Shown: positions 8,183-16,369 of the stretch, piece after piece | Layout: every line of letters starts with the position of its first letter | How positions within the stretch are numbered: position 1 is the stretch's first letter | From: Alphaproteobacteria bacterium | Lineage (GTDB): Bacteria > Pseudomonadota > Alphaproteobacteria > Rs-D84 | Length of the DNA stretch: 37,189 nucleotides | NCBI GenBank assembly: GCA_013316395.1 | Contig: WSMU01000004.1 | Location: forward strand, 1-37,189 | Direction of reading: 5' to 3' | Program-made: the position numbers and the translations under genes | Notes under the pieces: model-generated | What the model saw: only the letters and a program-made list of their open reading frames with translations | Databases searched by the model: none | What the model was told of the DNA's origin: nothing

Positions 8183-9760
8183 ATGAGACAAGGTTTACCT
8201 GCTGACTTGATTGCCAGAATATTGGGTGGCGCCCCAAAATATACAATTGCAGAGCTGGAGGAAAAGTTCCCGCCCCGTAATTTAAAAGAAGGGGCCTTTG
8301 TAACCAGATTTGCCCCAAGTCCCACGGGGTTTATGCATTTGGGGGGGCTCTACGGAGCGCTGATTGACTGTAAGCTGGCGCGGCAGACCGATGGCGTGTT
8401 TATGTTGCGTATAGAAGATACGGATACCAAGCGCGAAGTGGAAAGTGCGGTTGATATAATTGTTTCATCCATGCACCGATTCGGTCTGGGGTATAATAAT
8501 GATGATGCATACGGGCCATATTATCAGTCGCAGCGCCGTGATATTTATCACAGTGTCGCCGCGCATCTTATGGCGACTGGGCGTGCATATCCGTGCTTTT
8601 TGACGGCAACGGACATGGAAAAGATTCGTGAAAACCAAAAGGCGGCGGGATTTGCAACGGGTATATATGGCGAATTTGCACGTGACCGTGATTTGACGGA
8701 TGATGAAATTGCGGCGCGTCTGGATGCAGGGGAAAAGCCGTCAGTTCGGCTATACTCCGAAGGTAACCCGGAGCGTCGAATATTCTGCAAGGATGCGGTT
8801 CGCGGCTCTATCGGTTTTCCGGAAAATAACGAAGATGTTGTTCTTATCAAATCGAATGACGGCTTGCCGACTTATCATTTTGCCCATTTATGCGATGACC
8901 ACTTTATGCGTACAACGCATGTTGTCCGTGGTGAGGAATGGCTGCCGTCGTTCCCGTTGCATACGGCGCTGTTCCGCATGATGGAATGGATGCCGCCGAT
9001 GTATATCCATACATCTACTATTGATAAAATTGATGCAGAAACGGGAAAGCAGAGAAAGCTGTCGAAGCGTAAAGACCCGGAGGCAAACGTGGAATATTTT
9101 CTGCGTGACGGTTGGCCGGTTCAGGCGGTGCTAGAATATTTGGGAAATATCGCGGCATCGGGCTATGAAGAGGCCAAGGCCAAGGGCCAGGTAAAGTCTA
9201 TCTGGGATTATGAGATGCGTCCTAAAAAGATTCCTATGTCGGGTGCGCTATTTGATATGAAAAAATTGGAATGGTGGTCCAAGGAGTTTATTGCAACCCT
9301 GGCGGTTGATGACTTGGTCGCGTATGTTGTTGCCTGGGCTGATGAGTTTGGTGGCGATACCGAAAAGATGCAGGTGGCGGATACTGATTATCTGCGCGCT
9401 GTTTTAGCGATAGAGCGTGACAACCCTAAGCGTATTCGCAAAGACTTTGTCACATGGCGCCAGACCCTGGAAACAGTTGCGTTTTTCTGGGATGCGCTGT
9501 ATGTGGTAAATGGTGAATTTGAATATAACAAAGACATATTGCGGGAGTTTTTGAATGTATATGACCCGGCCGATGACAAGGATGCATGGTGGGCAAAAAT
9601 GGTCGCGATTGCCGAAAAATTTGGGGTTAAAAATGGTGATGTTGCAATGAATTTGCGTGTTGCGTTATCTGGGCGCACTAACACGCCAGACCTGTATTCA
9701 ATAATATCTGTAATGGGTGCCGACAGGGTTCGTGGCAGAATAGGGGGGATTTTAAAATGA
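8183..9760 (+). CDS. gltX: Glutamyl-tRNA synthetase
   Basis: 'TRFAPSPTGFMHLGGLYGAL' HIGH-like and 'KQRKLSKRKDPEANVEYF' KMSKS-like motifs; 525 aa. Confidence 0.95.
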   Translation: MRQGLPADLIARILGGAPKYTIAELEEKFPPRNLKEGAFVTRFAPSPTGFMHLGGLYGALIDCKLARQTDGVFMLRIEDTDTKREVESAVDIIVSSMHRFGLGYNNDDAYGPYYQSQRRDIYHSVAAHLMATGRAYPCFLTATDMEKIRENQKAAGFATGIYGEFARDRDLTDDEIAARLDAGEKPSVRLYSEGNPERRIFCKDAVRGSIGFPENNEDVVLIKSNDGLPTYHFAHLCDDHFMRTTHVVRGEEWLPSFPLHTALFRMMEWMPPMYIHTSTIDKIDAETGKQRKLSKRKDPEANVEYFLRDGWPVQAVLEYLGNIAASGYEEAKAKGQVKSIWDYEMRPKKIPMSGALFDMKKLEWWSKEFIATLAVDDLVAYVVAWADEFGGDTEKMQVADTDYLRAVLAIERDNPKRIRKDFVTWRQTLETVAFFWDALYVVNGEFEYNKDILREFLNVYDPADDKDAWWAKMVAIAEKFGVKNGDVAMNLRVALSGRTNTPDLYSIISVMGADRVRGRIGGILK

Positions 9761-10503
9761 CAAAGTCAAAAAAACAGGTAAAGACAAAGCTGAAGGCGGT
9801 CAAAAGCGATTCTCACGCCAGCCGCATGCTAAAGGTATTGCGTGCGACAGGGCTGTTCCGGTGGGAGCGCCCCAGCACAAAATCCGAAGAGGTTTTGAAT
9901 ATCTTAACGCATGGTATCGGTATTGGCTTGGCGATTGCGGGCCTGACGCTGCTGGTGGTGTTTGCAGTGCTGGCGCAAAATACATGGGCGATTGTGTCAT
10001 GTGCGATATTTGGTCTGACAATGTTTACACTGTATTTTGGTTCTACCATGTGTCATGCGATGATAGGGCAAAAGTCCGAATGCTTTTTCGAAGTCTGGGA
10101 CAGTGTTGCGATTTATGCACTGATTGCGGGAACTTATACACCGTTTTGCCTGGTAAATTTGCGGGGCGGCTTGGGCTGGACGGTTTTTGGCATATTGTGG
10201 GCGATAACAATATTCGGGGCCGTGATGAAAATCGCACGCCCAAAGCAGCAGCCAAAATGGATGGTTGCCCTTTATCTGGTTATGGGCTGGACACTTGTGT
10301 TCATATTGCCGGCAATGTTGCATCATATATCTGCGCGCGCCATGTGGTTTATTCTGGCGGGCGGCCTGTCTTATAGCTTGGGTGTGATATTTTACCTGTG
10401 GCGCAAAATGAAGTACTCGCATGCTGTATGGCATTTGTTCGTAATTGCCGGCACAGTCTGCTTCTTTTTCGCAGTTCTGTTTGGATGTATTATTGATTTT
10501 TAG
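9757..10503 (+). CDS. Hemolysin III / PAQR-family membrane protein
   Basis: 'EEVLNILTHGIGIGLAIAG', 'STMCHAMIG', 'WDSVAIYALIAGTYTPF', 'AVWHLFVIAGTVCFFFAV'; start overlaps the gltX stop. Confidence 0.92.
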   Translation: MTKSKKQVKTKLKAVKSDSHASRMLKVLRATGLFRWERPSTKSEEVLNILTHGIGIGLAIAGLTLLVVFAVLAQNTWAIVSCAIFGLTMFTLYFGSTMCHAMIGQKSECFFEVWDSVAIYALIAGTYTPFCLVNLRGGLGWTVFGILWAITIFGAVMKIARPKQQPKWMVALYLVMGWTLVFILPAMLHHISARAMWFILAGGLSYSLGVIFYLWRKMKYSHAVWHLFVIAGTVCFFFAVLFGCIIDF

Positions 10504-10531
10504 TCGTTACGGCGCCGGTGTGTTTTTATAC

Positions 10532-10560
10532 TTGAAGAAAATGCAGAAAACTTGTATAAT
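10532..10560 (+). promoter_or_regulatory. Sigma70-like promoter upstream of terminator and inverted repeat
   Basis: TTGAAG (10532-10537), 17-nt spacer, TATAAT (10555-10560). Confidence 0.6.
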
Positions 10561-10587
10561 ATAACAAGAATATAGTGTATAATATAT

Positions 10588-10700
10588 GCCTAATCCAAAC
10601 CACCGTTTAAATTGGTGGTTTTTTTGATTTCAAAACATCAGATTTTCTGCCATTCTCCCCAGGAATATATGCCTAATTTAAACGGTGGTTTGAGTTAGGC
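10588..10700. repeat. Inverted repeat element: 26-nt arms, 24/26 matching, 61-nt spacer
   Basis: gcctaatccaaaccaccgtttaaatt (10588-10613) vs reverse complement of aatttaaacggtggtttgagttaggc (10675-10700). Confidence 0.85.
10597..10626 (+). terminator. Rho-independent terminator
   Basis: aaaccacc (10597-10604) / ggtggttt (10614-10621) followed by a T run. Confidence 0.75.
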
Positions 10701-10706
10701 ACTTAT

Positions 10707-10928
10707 ATGATGACAAGATATACTTTTGCGGTTTTTATATCTCTTTTCTTTTCAATGGCGGCGCTGGGGGCAACTGCATCGAATGGGATTGCATCTGCGG
10801 CATACGTGCAGGAATCTGTATCCAAAAAAGTTGATACCAGTGCATCTGCCAATCAAACAATGCAGGGGAACTATACCGTGTCTGGAACGCTGACCGTGCC
10901 GACACCGCCATTACCACCCAAAGAGTAG
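10707..10928 (+). CDS. Small secreted protein
   Basis: 73 aa; signal peptide 'RYTFAVFISLFFSMAALGATA' then 'VDTSASANQTMQGNYTVSGTLTVPTPPLPPKE'; stop 2 nt before the next ORF. Confidence 0.65.
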   Translation: MMTRYTFAVFISLFFSMAALGATASNGIASAAYVQESVSKKVDTSASANQTMQGNYTVSGTLTVPTPPLPPKE

Positions 10929-10930
10929 TT

Positions 10931-12997
10931 ATGAAACGCCTTTTGTTTTTATTGTTTTTTCTGCTGTTTCCGATATATGGATATTGCGCCAGTATTGTTA
11001 ATGTTGAATATATTCACCAGGCAATAAAACAAAAATGGAATGTTGATATCCCATATAGTGCGGAGCTGGAAAATCCAAAAATAGCGGCAAATATGAAATA
11101 TTTGCTGACGATGATTGATCGTGCGAACGCGCGCCTGAATGGTTTTGAAACCACAACCTATGGTGATAATGCGACGTATGCAACATTGGCGGCGGCCGAT
11201 ACGATTGCCGCCGATGCCGCGGTTCAGGATTTGATAGCAGAAATGGAATATCCTTTTTCGTTTGCTTCGAAAAGTAATAGCACCAGCTTTTCTTTCAAAA
11301 TAGGTGCGGCTGGTACATTTTATGTTGATTGGGGTGATGGCACGGTTGAGCGATATGAAAAAAATAATACTTCCTTGCAAACAATCAGTCATACGTATTC
11401 GGATGCGGTATCCAATTATAAAATTAGACTGGGGGGCAGGGCGACTGCTTATAGTGATAAAGTTGCTATATCGTTTGCTGGTGCTAGTATTTGTTCTTTA
11501 AAAAGTATCGAGGGGTCACTGGGAGAGATTTTTCCATACGATGAAAATCTTAATTTTGCCGACACATTTAACCTTTGTAGAGGTTTAACGGACATCCCGG
11601 AAAATTTATTTGCAGGAATTCAAGGTGCTCCGACAGCAAACATGTTCGAGGGAACATTTCGTTATTGTAGTAGTTTAACTTCTATCCCGGAGAATTTATT
11701 CGCTGGGATACAGGGGGCGCCGGCAAAGAATGTGTTCCGCGAGACATTTAGCGGCTGTAGTGGTTTAACGAGTATCCCGGAGAAATTATTCGTGGGTATT
11801 CAGGGGGCGCCGGCATCCTATATGTATAGCAACACATTTTATGATTGTAGTGGCTTAACAGGAAGTATTCCAGAGAATTTATTTGCAGGAATCCGTGGAG
11901 CACCAGCGGACCGCATGTTCTTCTATACATTTGATGGTTGCAGCGGTTTAACAGGAAGTATCCCGGCAAATTTATTCGCGGGAATCCAAGGTGCTCCGGC
12001 AAGCGGTATGTTTCAGGGTACATTTGATGGTTGCAGCGGTTTAACAGGAAGTATCCCGGCAAATTTATTCGCGGGAATCCAAGGTGCGCCGGCACAGAGT
12101 ATGTTTGAGAGCACATTTTTTGCTTGCGACGGTTTAACTTCTATTCCGGAAAATTTATTCGCGGGTATCCAAGGTGCGCCGGCAGAGAGAATGTTCAGCG
12201 GCACATTTAGCAGTTGTAGCGGATTAGCGAGTATCCCGGAGAATTTATTTGCAGGTATCCAGGGTGCGCCAGCAGTTCGTATGTTTTACAGCACATTTGA
12301 TGGCTGTAGCGGATTAACGAGTATCCCGGAGAATTTATTCGCCGGTATCCGTGGTGCTCCGGCACAGAGTATGTTCAGCAGCACATTTTCTGGTTGCAAC
12401 GGTTTAACTTCTATTCCGGAAAATTTATTCGCCGGTATCCGTGGTGCGCCGGCACAGAGTATGTTTAGTCGCACATTTTCTGGGTGCAGTGGTTTAACCG
12501 GCAGTATCCCGGAGAATTTATTCGCCGGTATCCGTGGTGCTCCGGCACAGAGTATGTTCTTCGACACATTTTCTGGTTGCAACGGTTTAACTTCTATTCC
12601 GGAAAATTTATTCGCGGGTATAAAAGGCGTTCCGGCTAAGAATATGTTTGATGGCACATTTAACGGTTGTAGCGGATTAACTGGCAGTATTCCGGACAGA
12701 TTATTTGGTGATATCCAAGGTGCTCCGGCGAGCGGTATGTTTAGCTACACATTTTCTGGTTGCGGCGGTTTAACAAGTATCCCGGAGAATTTATTTGCAG
12801 GAATTCAGGGTGCGCCGGCAGTTCGTATGTTTTACAGGACATTTTATGATTGCAGCGGTTTAACCGGGCCATCTGCGCGGATAAATGGTGAATATTTATA
12901 TAATATATGGCCGAATAATATAAGTGATATGAGTTATATGTATGTTGGCGCGCGCGGGTTAAGTGATTATTCCGAAATACCGGCGGGCATGAAGTAG
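10931..12997 (+). CDS. Secreted BspA/DUF285-like repeat surface protein
   Basis: 688 aa; signal peptide; PKD-like 'FYVDWGDGTVERY...ISHTYSD'; 14 repeats of type 'LT(G)SIPENLFAGIQGAPAxxMFxxTFxxCSG'. Confidence 0.88.
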   Translation: MKRLLFLLFFLLFPIYGYCASIVNVEYIHQAIKQKWNVDIPYSAELENPKIAANMKYLLTMIDRANARLNGFETTTYGDNATYATLAAADTIAADAAVQDLIAEMEYPFSFASKSNSTSFSFKIGAAGTFYVDWGDGTVERYEKNNTSLQTISHTYSDAVSNYKIRLGGRATAYSDKVAISFAGASICSLKSIEGSLGEIFPYDENLNFADTFNLCRGLTDIPENLFAGIQGAPTANMFEGTFRYCSSLTSIPENLFAGIQGAPAKNVFRETFSGCSGLTSIPEKLFVGIQGAPASYMYSNTFYDCSGLTGSIPENLFAGIRGAPADRMFFYTFDGCSGLTGSIPANLFAGIQGAPASGMFQGTFDGCSGLTGSIPANLFAGIQGAPAQSMFESTFFACDGLTSIPENLFAGIQGAPAERMFSGTFSSCSGLASIPENLFAGIQGAPAVRMFYSTFDGCSGLTSIPENLFAGIRGAPAQSMFSSTFSGCNGLTSIPENLFAGIRGAPAQSMFSRTFSGCSGLTGSIPENLFAGIRGAPAQSMFFDTFSGCNGLTSIPENLFAGIKGVPAKNMFDGTFNGCSGLTGSIPDRLFGDIQGAPASGMFSYTFSGCGGLTSIPENLFAGIQGAPAVRMFYRTFYDCSGLTGPSARINGEYLYNIWPNNISDMSYMYVGARGLSDYSEIPAGMK
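11585..12859 (+). repeat. 14 tandem coding repeats of 30 or 31 codons
   Basis: Nine 30-aa and five 31-aa units (extra Gly: LTGSIP) total 425 codons = 1275 nt, matching 11585-12859. Confidence 0.9.
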
Positions 12998-13128
12998 CGG
13001 GGTGTGAAAAATCTTATTTTCTATTGATTTGGCGGTGATAAAGATATAAAATGCAAAAGATATGAAAAAAATTGGTTTTATTTTTGTAACCACCGCCACG
13101 ACGACCCCTTTGGGGGTGTAATTTCTAT

Positions 13129-13156
13129 TTGCGGATTTTTTCGCGCGCGATATAAT
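13129..13156 (+). promoter_or_regulatory. Putative thrS promoter
   Basis: TTGCGG, 16-nt spacer, TATAAT (13151-13156), ~48 nt upstream of the thrS ATG. Confidence 0.45.
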
Positions 13157-13203
13157 CAAAACAATTTAAAATGAAACATACTTAATATCAGGGGTAATAT
13201 ATT

Positions 13204-14937
13204 ATGTCATATCCTATTGAAACAATTCGTCATTCGCTGGCGCATGTTATGGCGGCCGCGGTTAAAAAGCTCTATGGGGATGTTAAATTTGCAGGTGGTC
13301 CGGCAATTGAAAACGGCTTTTATTATGATTTTGATACAGAACACAGATTCTCAGAGGAAGACTTTGAAAAAATAGAGCATGAAATGCGTGCTCTTATCAA
13401 ATCAAACGGACGCTTTGAGCAGCGTGACGTATCCGCGGCCGAGGCCAAGGATATTTTCGCAGCCCAGCCGTACAAGCTGGAATGGCTTAACGAATATGAT
13501 GCTGATGGCGAGGCGCTCTCGATTTATACTTTCCGTGATTTTACAGACCTGTGTCGTGGACCGCATGTCGAAACATCCAAGGACCTGCCACGGGACGCCT
13601 TTAAAATCCGCAGTGTTGCCGGTGCATACTGGAAGGGCGATGCAAAAAATAAGATGTTGCAGCGTATATATGTCGATGCTTTTGCGACAAAAGAAGACTT
13701 GGATGCTCACTTAAAAATGATGGAAGAGGCCGCCGCCCGCGATAACCGCAAGCTGGGGCGGGATATGGATTTGTTCCATTTCGAGCCTGACTATGCACCC
13801 GGTGCGGTTTTTTGGCATGACAAGGGGTATAAAATTTACCGCCGCCTGATTGAATATATTCGTTCGCGTCAGGAAAAAGCAGGCTATTTGGAAATTTCAA
13901 CACCGGCGGTTATGGACCGCTCTCTGTGGGAGCGCAGCGGTCACTGGGCTAAATATGGTGAGCATAATTATTCCGGCAAGACCCAGGACGGTAAAACATT
14001 CTGTGTAAAGCCTATGTCTTGCCCGGGGGGAATGCTGGTATTTGGGCAGGGAATAAAATCTTATAAGGATTTGCCGCTGTATCTGGCCGAATTTGGCAAA
14101 GTTAATAGATACGAGGCGGCCGGCGGCCTGTCTGGTATTATGCGTGTGCGTGAATTTACACAAGATGATGCTCATATATTCTGCACCGAAGAGCAGTTCG
14201 AGGAAGAAATTGTCAAAATTCTGCGCTTTGTGAAGGATATATATAGCAAGTTCGGCTTTGAGCGTGTTTGGATGAAACTGGCGACACGTAAGGAATCAGA
14301 GTTTCGTATCGGCTCAGACGAAATATGGGATGCGGCGGAAAACGGATTACGTCATGCATTGGATGCCAACAATATCGAATACGAAGTGGCAGAGGGCGAC
14401 GCCGCATTTTACGGCCCTAAGATTGATATTTATCTAAAAGATTCAATCGGTCGTACATGGCAGTGTGGCACGGTTCAGTTGGATATGAACCTGCCGGAGC
14501 GATTCGATTTGTCATATATCGGCGAAGACGGTGAAAAGCATCGCCCGATTATGTTGCATCGTGCTTTGTTGGGCTCGATAGAGCGCTTTATGGGCATTCT
14601 GCTGGAATCGACCGGTGGGAATTTGCCGCTGTGGCTGAGCCCGGAGGCTGTCGTTGTAACACCTATTTCTGAAAAGTATCGTGATTATGCCGTGGCGGTG
14701 GCGGATGCGCTGCGTGCGGCCGGTGTCTATGTCAGAACTGATTTGCGTGATGAAAAGGTTAACTATAAAATTCGTGAACTGTCACTGGCCAAGACGCCGA
14801 TTATCGCGGTTGTTGGTGAAAAAGAATCTGCGGATAAAACTGTTACTTTGCGTCGTCTGGGCGTGGAAAAGCAGGAAACTGTGGCGCTGGATAAATTTGT
14901 TGAAGATATGCGCGCTGCGGTCAAAATGCCAGAGTAA
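13204..14937 (+). CDS. thrS: Threonyl-tRNA synthetase lacking the N-terminal TGS domain
   Basis: 577 aa; starts at 'ETIRHSLAHVMAAAVKKLYGDVKFAGGPAIENGFYYDF' (editing domain); 'KPMSCPGGMLVF', 'REFTQDDAHIFC', 'MLHRALLGSIERF'. Confidence 0.95.
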   Translation: MSYPIETIRHSLAHVMAAAVKKLYGDVKFAGGPAIENGFYYDFDTEHRFSEEDFEKIEHEMRALIKSNGRFEQRDVSAAEAKDIFAAQPYKLEWLNEYDADGEALSIYTFRDFTDLCRGPHVETSKDLPRDAFKIRSVAGAYWKGDAKNKMLQRIYVDAFATKEDLDAHLKMMEEAAARDNRKLGRDMDLFHFEPDYAPGAVFWHDKGYKIYRRLIEYIRSRQEKAGYLEISTPAVMDRSLWERSGHWAKYGEHNYSGKTQDGKTFCVKPMSCPGGMLVFGQGIKSYKDLPLYLAEFGKVNRYEAAGGLSGIMRVREFTQDDAHIFCTEEQFEEEIVKILRFVKDIYSKFGFERVWMKLATRKESEFRIGSDEIWDAAENGLRHALDANNIEYEVAEGDAAFYGPKIDIYLKDSIGRTWQCGTVQLDMNLPERFDLSYIGEDGEKHRPIMLHRALLGSIERFMGILLESTGGNLPLWLSPEAVVVTPISEKYRDYAVAVADALRAAGVYVRTDLRDEKVNYKIRELSLAKTPIIAVVGEKESADKTVTLRRLGVEKQETVALDKFVEDMRAAVKMPE

Positions 14938-14948
14938 TAATAATTGGC

Positions 14949-14975
14949 GGGGCGGTATTTTTGCCGCCCCTTTTT
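14949..14975 (+). terminator. Rho-independent terminator after thrS
   Basis: ggggcgg / ccgcccc stem followed by TTTTT. Confidence 0.85.
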
Positions 14976-15002
14976 AACAAGGAAAGAAAAGGAGAAGGGC
15001 AG

Positions 15003-15140
15003 ATGAAAAAAATCATTATGTTAATGCTGGTTTTGGCACCCGTTTTGGCGGCATGTGCAACCAAATGCGAGACCGAGCCAATCGTTGCAGAAAATCATAA
15101 GCTGATTGTGCCGCCAAACTTTGGCCAGATGCCTAAATAA
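15003..15140 (+). CDS. Small lipoprotein (possible minimal DUF3035/BamF-like)
   Basis: Short ORF absent from the supplied track: MKKIIMLMLVLAPVLAACATKCETEPIVAENHKLIVPPNFGQMPK; lipobox LAAC; SD 'aaaggagaagg' upstream. Confidence 0.65.
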   Translation: MKKIIMLMLVLAPVLAACATKCETEPIVAENHKLIVPPNFGQMPK

Positions 15141-15188
15141 TGTGGAAAACTTTCCGGGGCCAAATGCGTATTTTTCGCCATATATTCT

Positions 15189-15217
15189 TTGTTATGGGAA
15201 TATTTTTATGATATAAT
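15189..15217 (+). promoter_or_regulatory. Extended -10 promoter for the SPOR-domain gene
   Basis: TTGTTA (15189-15194), 17-nt spacer, TGaTATAAT (-10 at 15212-15217). Confidence 0.6.
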
Positions 15218-15241
15218 ATGCATAACTGTATGGGGGATTTC

Positions 15242-16036
15242 ATGAATAACGACGATAACTTGGATTTATTGGATTTGGATGACACTGTCACTGCGGATGC
15301 ACTGCCGGATGCGGCGCCGTTTGCGTCACCACGCCCGAAAAAGCCTTGGCTGCTGCTGGGGATTGGTGTGCTGGTCATCATTTTGGCGACATATATAATT
15401 GTGCGCACAATTGGGTCGGATTCTTCCTCATCGATAGAGGTTGACCTGGATGCGCCGGCGGTTGTTGTCGATAATCCCGGTGATACAATAGATGTACCGC
15501 CGATGCCTGTGGCGCCCACGCCCGACAGCGTGCCGATGCCCGTGCAGCCGGCCCCGGCCCAGGTAGCGCAACCCGCACCAATGCCAAAGCCTGCGCCTGT
15601 AGCGGCCCCGGTTGTGGCTCAGGAAAACGTAAGTGCACCGGTGCGCGTAATAGAAGATAGAAAGTCGGTAACATTTAATCCTGATAAACCGGCCCCGGCG
15701 GCAAAACCCGCAGCAAAGCCGGCGCAAAAGAAACCTGTGGCAAAAAAGGCTGCGCCAAAACCGGCCGCGAAAAAGCAGGTGGCCGCGGCAAATGGTTCAT
15801 GGTATGTGCAATTTGGTTCATACAGCACGCGCGCCCTGGCCGAGAGTGCGGGCAAAAAGATGCGTGCCGCACATGGCAGCTTGTTTAGCGGACGTCAGTT
15901 TGTTGTTCTGGCCGCGGTAATGAAAGACGGCAGCACACTGTATCGCTTGCGCGTGCCGTTCGCAACATCCGGCGAGGCAAACAGTTTTTGCCGTAATGCA
16001 AAATCCGACGGGCTTGATTGCTACGTTGCAAAATAA
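15242..16036 (+). CDS. SPOR-domain inner membrane protein
   Basis: One TM 'WLLLGIGVLVIILATYIIV', Pro/Ala/Lys-rich linker, C-terminal SPOR 'GSWYVQFGSYSTRALAESAGKKMRAAHG...LYRLRVPFATSGEANSFCRNAKSDGLDCYV'. Confidence 0.85.
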   Translation: MNNDDNLDLLDLDDTVTADALPDAAPFASPRPKKPWLLLGIGVLVIILATYIIVRTIGSDSSSSIEVDLDAPAVVVDNPGDTIDVPPMPVAPTPDSVPMPVQPAPAQVAQPAPMPKPAPVAAPVVAQENVSAPVRVIEDRKSVTFNPDKPAPAAKPAAKPAQKKPVAKKAAPKPAAKKQVAAANGSWYVQFGSYSTRALAESAGKKMRAAHGSLFSGRQFVVLAAVMKDGSTLYRLRVPFATSGEANSFCRNAKSDGLDCYVAK

Positions 16037-16047
16037 GGAGACATGTT

Positions 16048-16317
16048 ATGAGACCAGGTATATGGCAGATTGTATTAGTAATTGTTTTGCTCTTTATTCT
16101 GTTCGGCAGCAACAAGATTCCGGACATGATGAAAAATTTGGCCGGTGGAATCAATGTGTTTAAAAAAGAGCTAAAGGACGATAAGAAGCAAGAGGCAGCG
16201 CCGCAAAAGAAAGTGGTTGCTAAAAAGCCCGCTGCTAAAAAAGCCGTGGCAAAGAAGGGAACTGTGAAAAAAGTAACGGCGAAAAAGCCGATGGCTAAGA
16301 AAACATCAAAAAAATAA
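16048..16317 (+). CDS. tatA: Twin-arginine translocase subunit TatA with Lys/Ala repeat tail
   Basis: 'IWQIVLVIVLLFILFGSNKIPDMMKNLAGGINVFKKELKDD' then KKxVAKK repeats. Confidence 0.88.
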   Translation: MRPGIWQIVLVIVLLFILFGSNKIPDMMKNLAGGINVFKKELKDDKKQEAAPQKKVVAKKPAAKKAVAKKGTVKKVTAKKPMAKKTSKK

Positions 16318-16337
16318 TATCGACGGATATTAAATAA

Positions 16338-16369
16338 AAGTGCGACCAATATTGGTCGCACTTGTTTTT
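16338..16369 (+). terminator. Terminator between convergent genes
   Basis: Perfect 26-nt palindrome aagtgcgaccaatattggtcgcactt (16338-16363) followed by a T run. Confidence 0.85.

Noticed and set aside
11585-12859. CRISPR array
   Set aside because: Repeats are in-frame 90/93-nt coding units with no unique spacers of constant size.
12959-13159. 66-aa minus-strand ORF between the repeat protein and thrS
   Set aside because: No SD or homology; overlaps the repeat-protein end and the thrS promoter.
13090-13200. T-box or structured riboswitch leader for thrS
   Set aside because: Only a short acccc-ttt-ggggg hairpin is visible and there is no recognisable T-box or specifier-loop structure; T-boxes are not expected in alphaproteobacteria.
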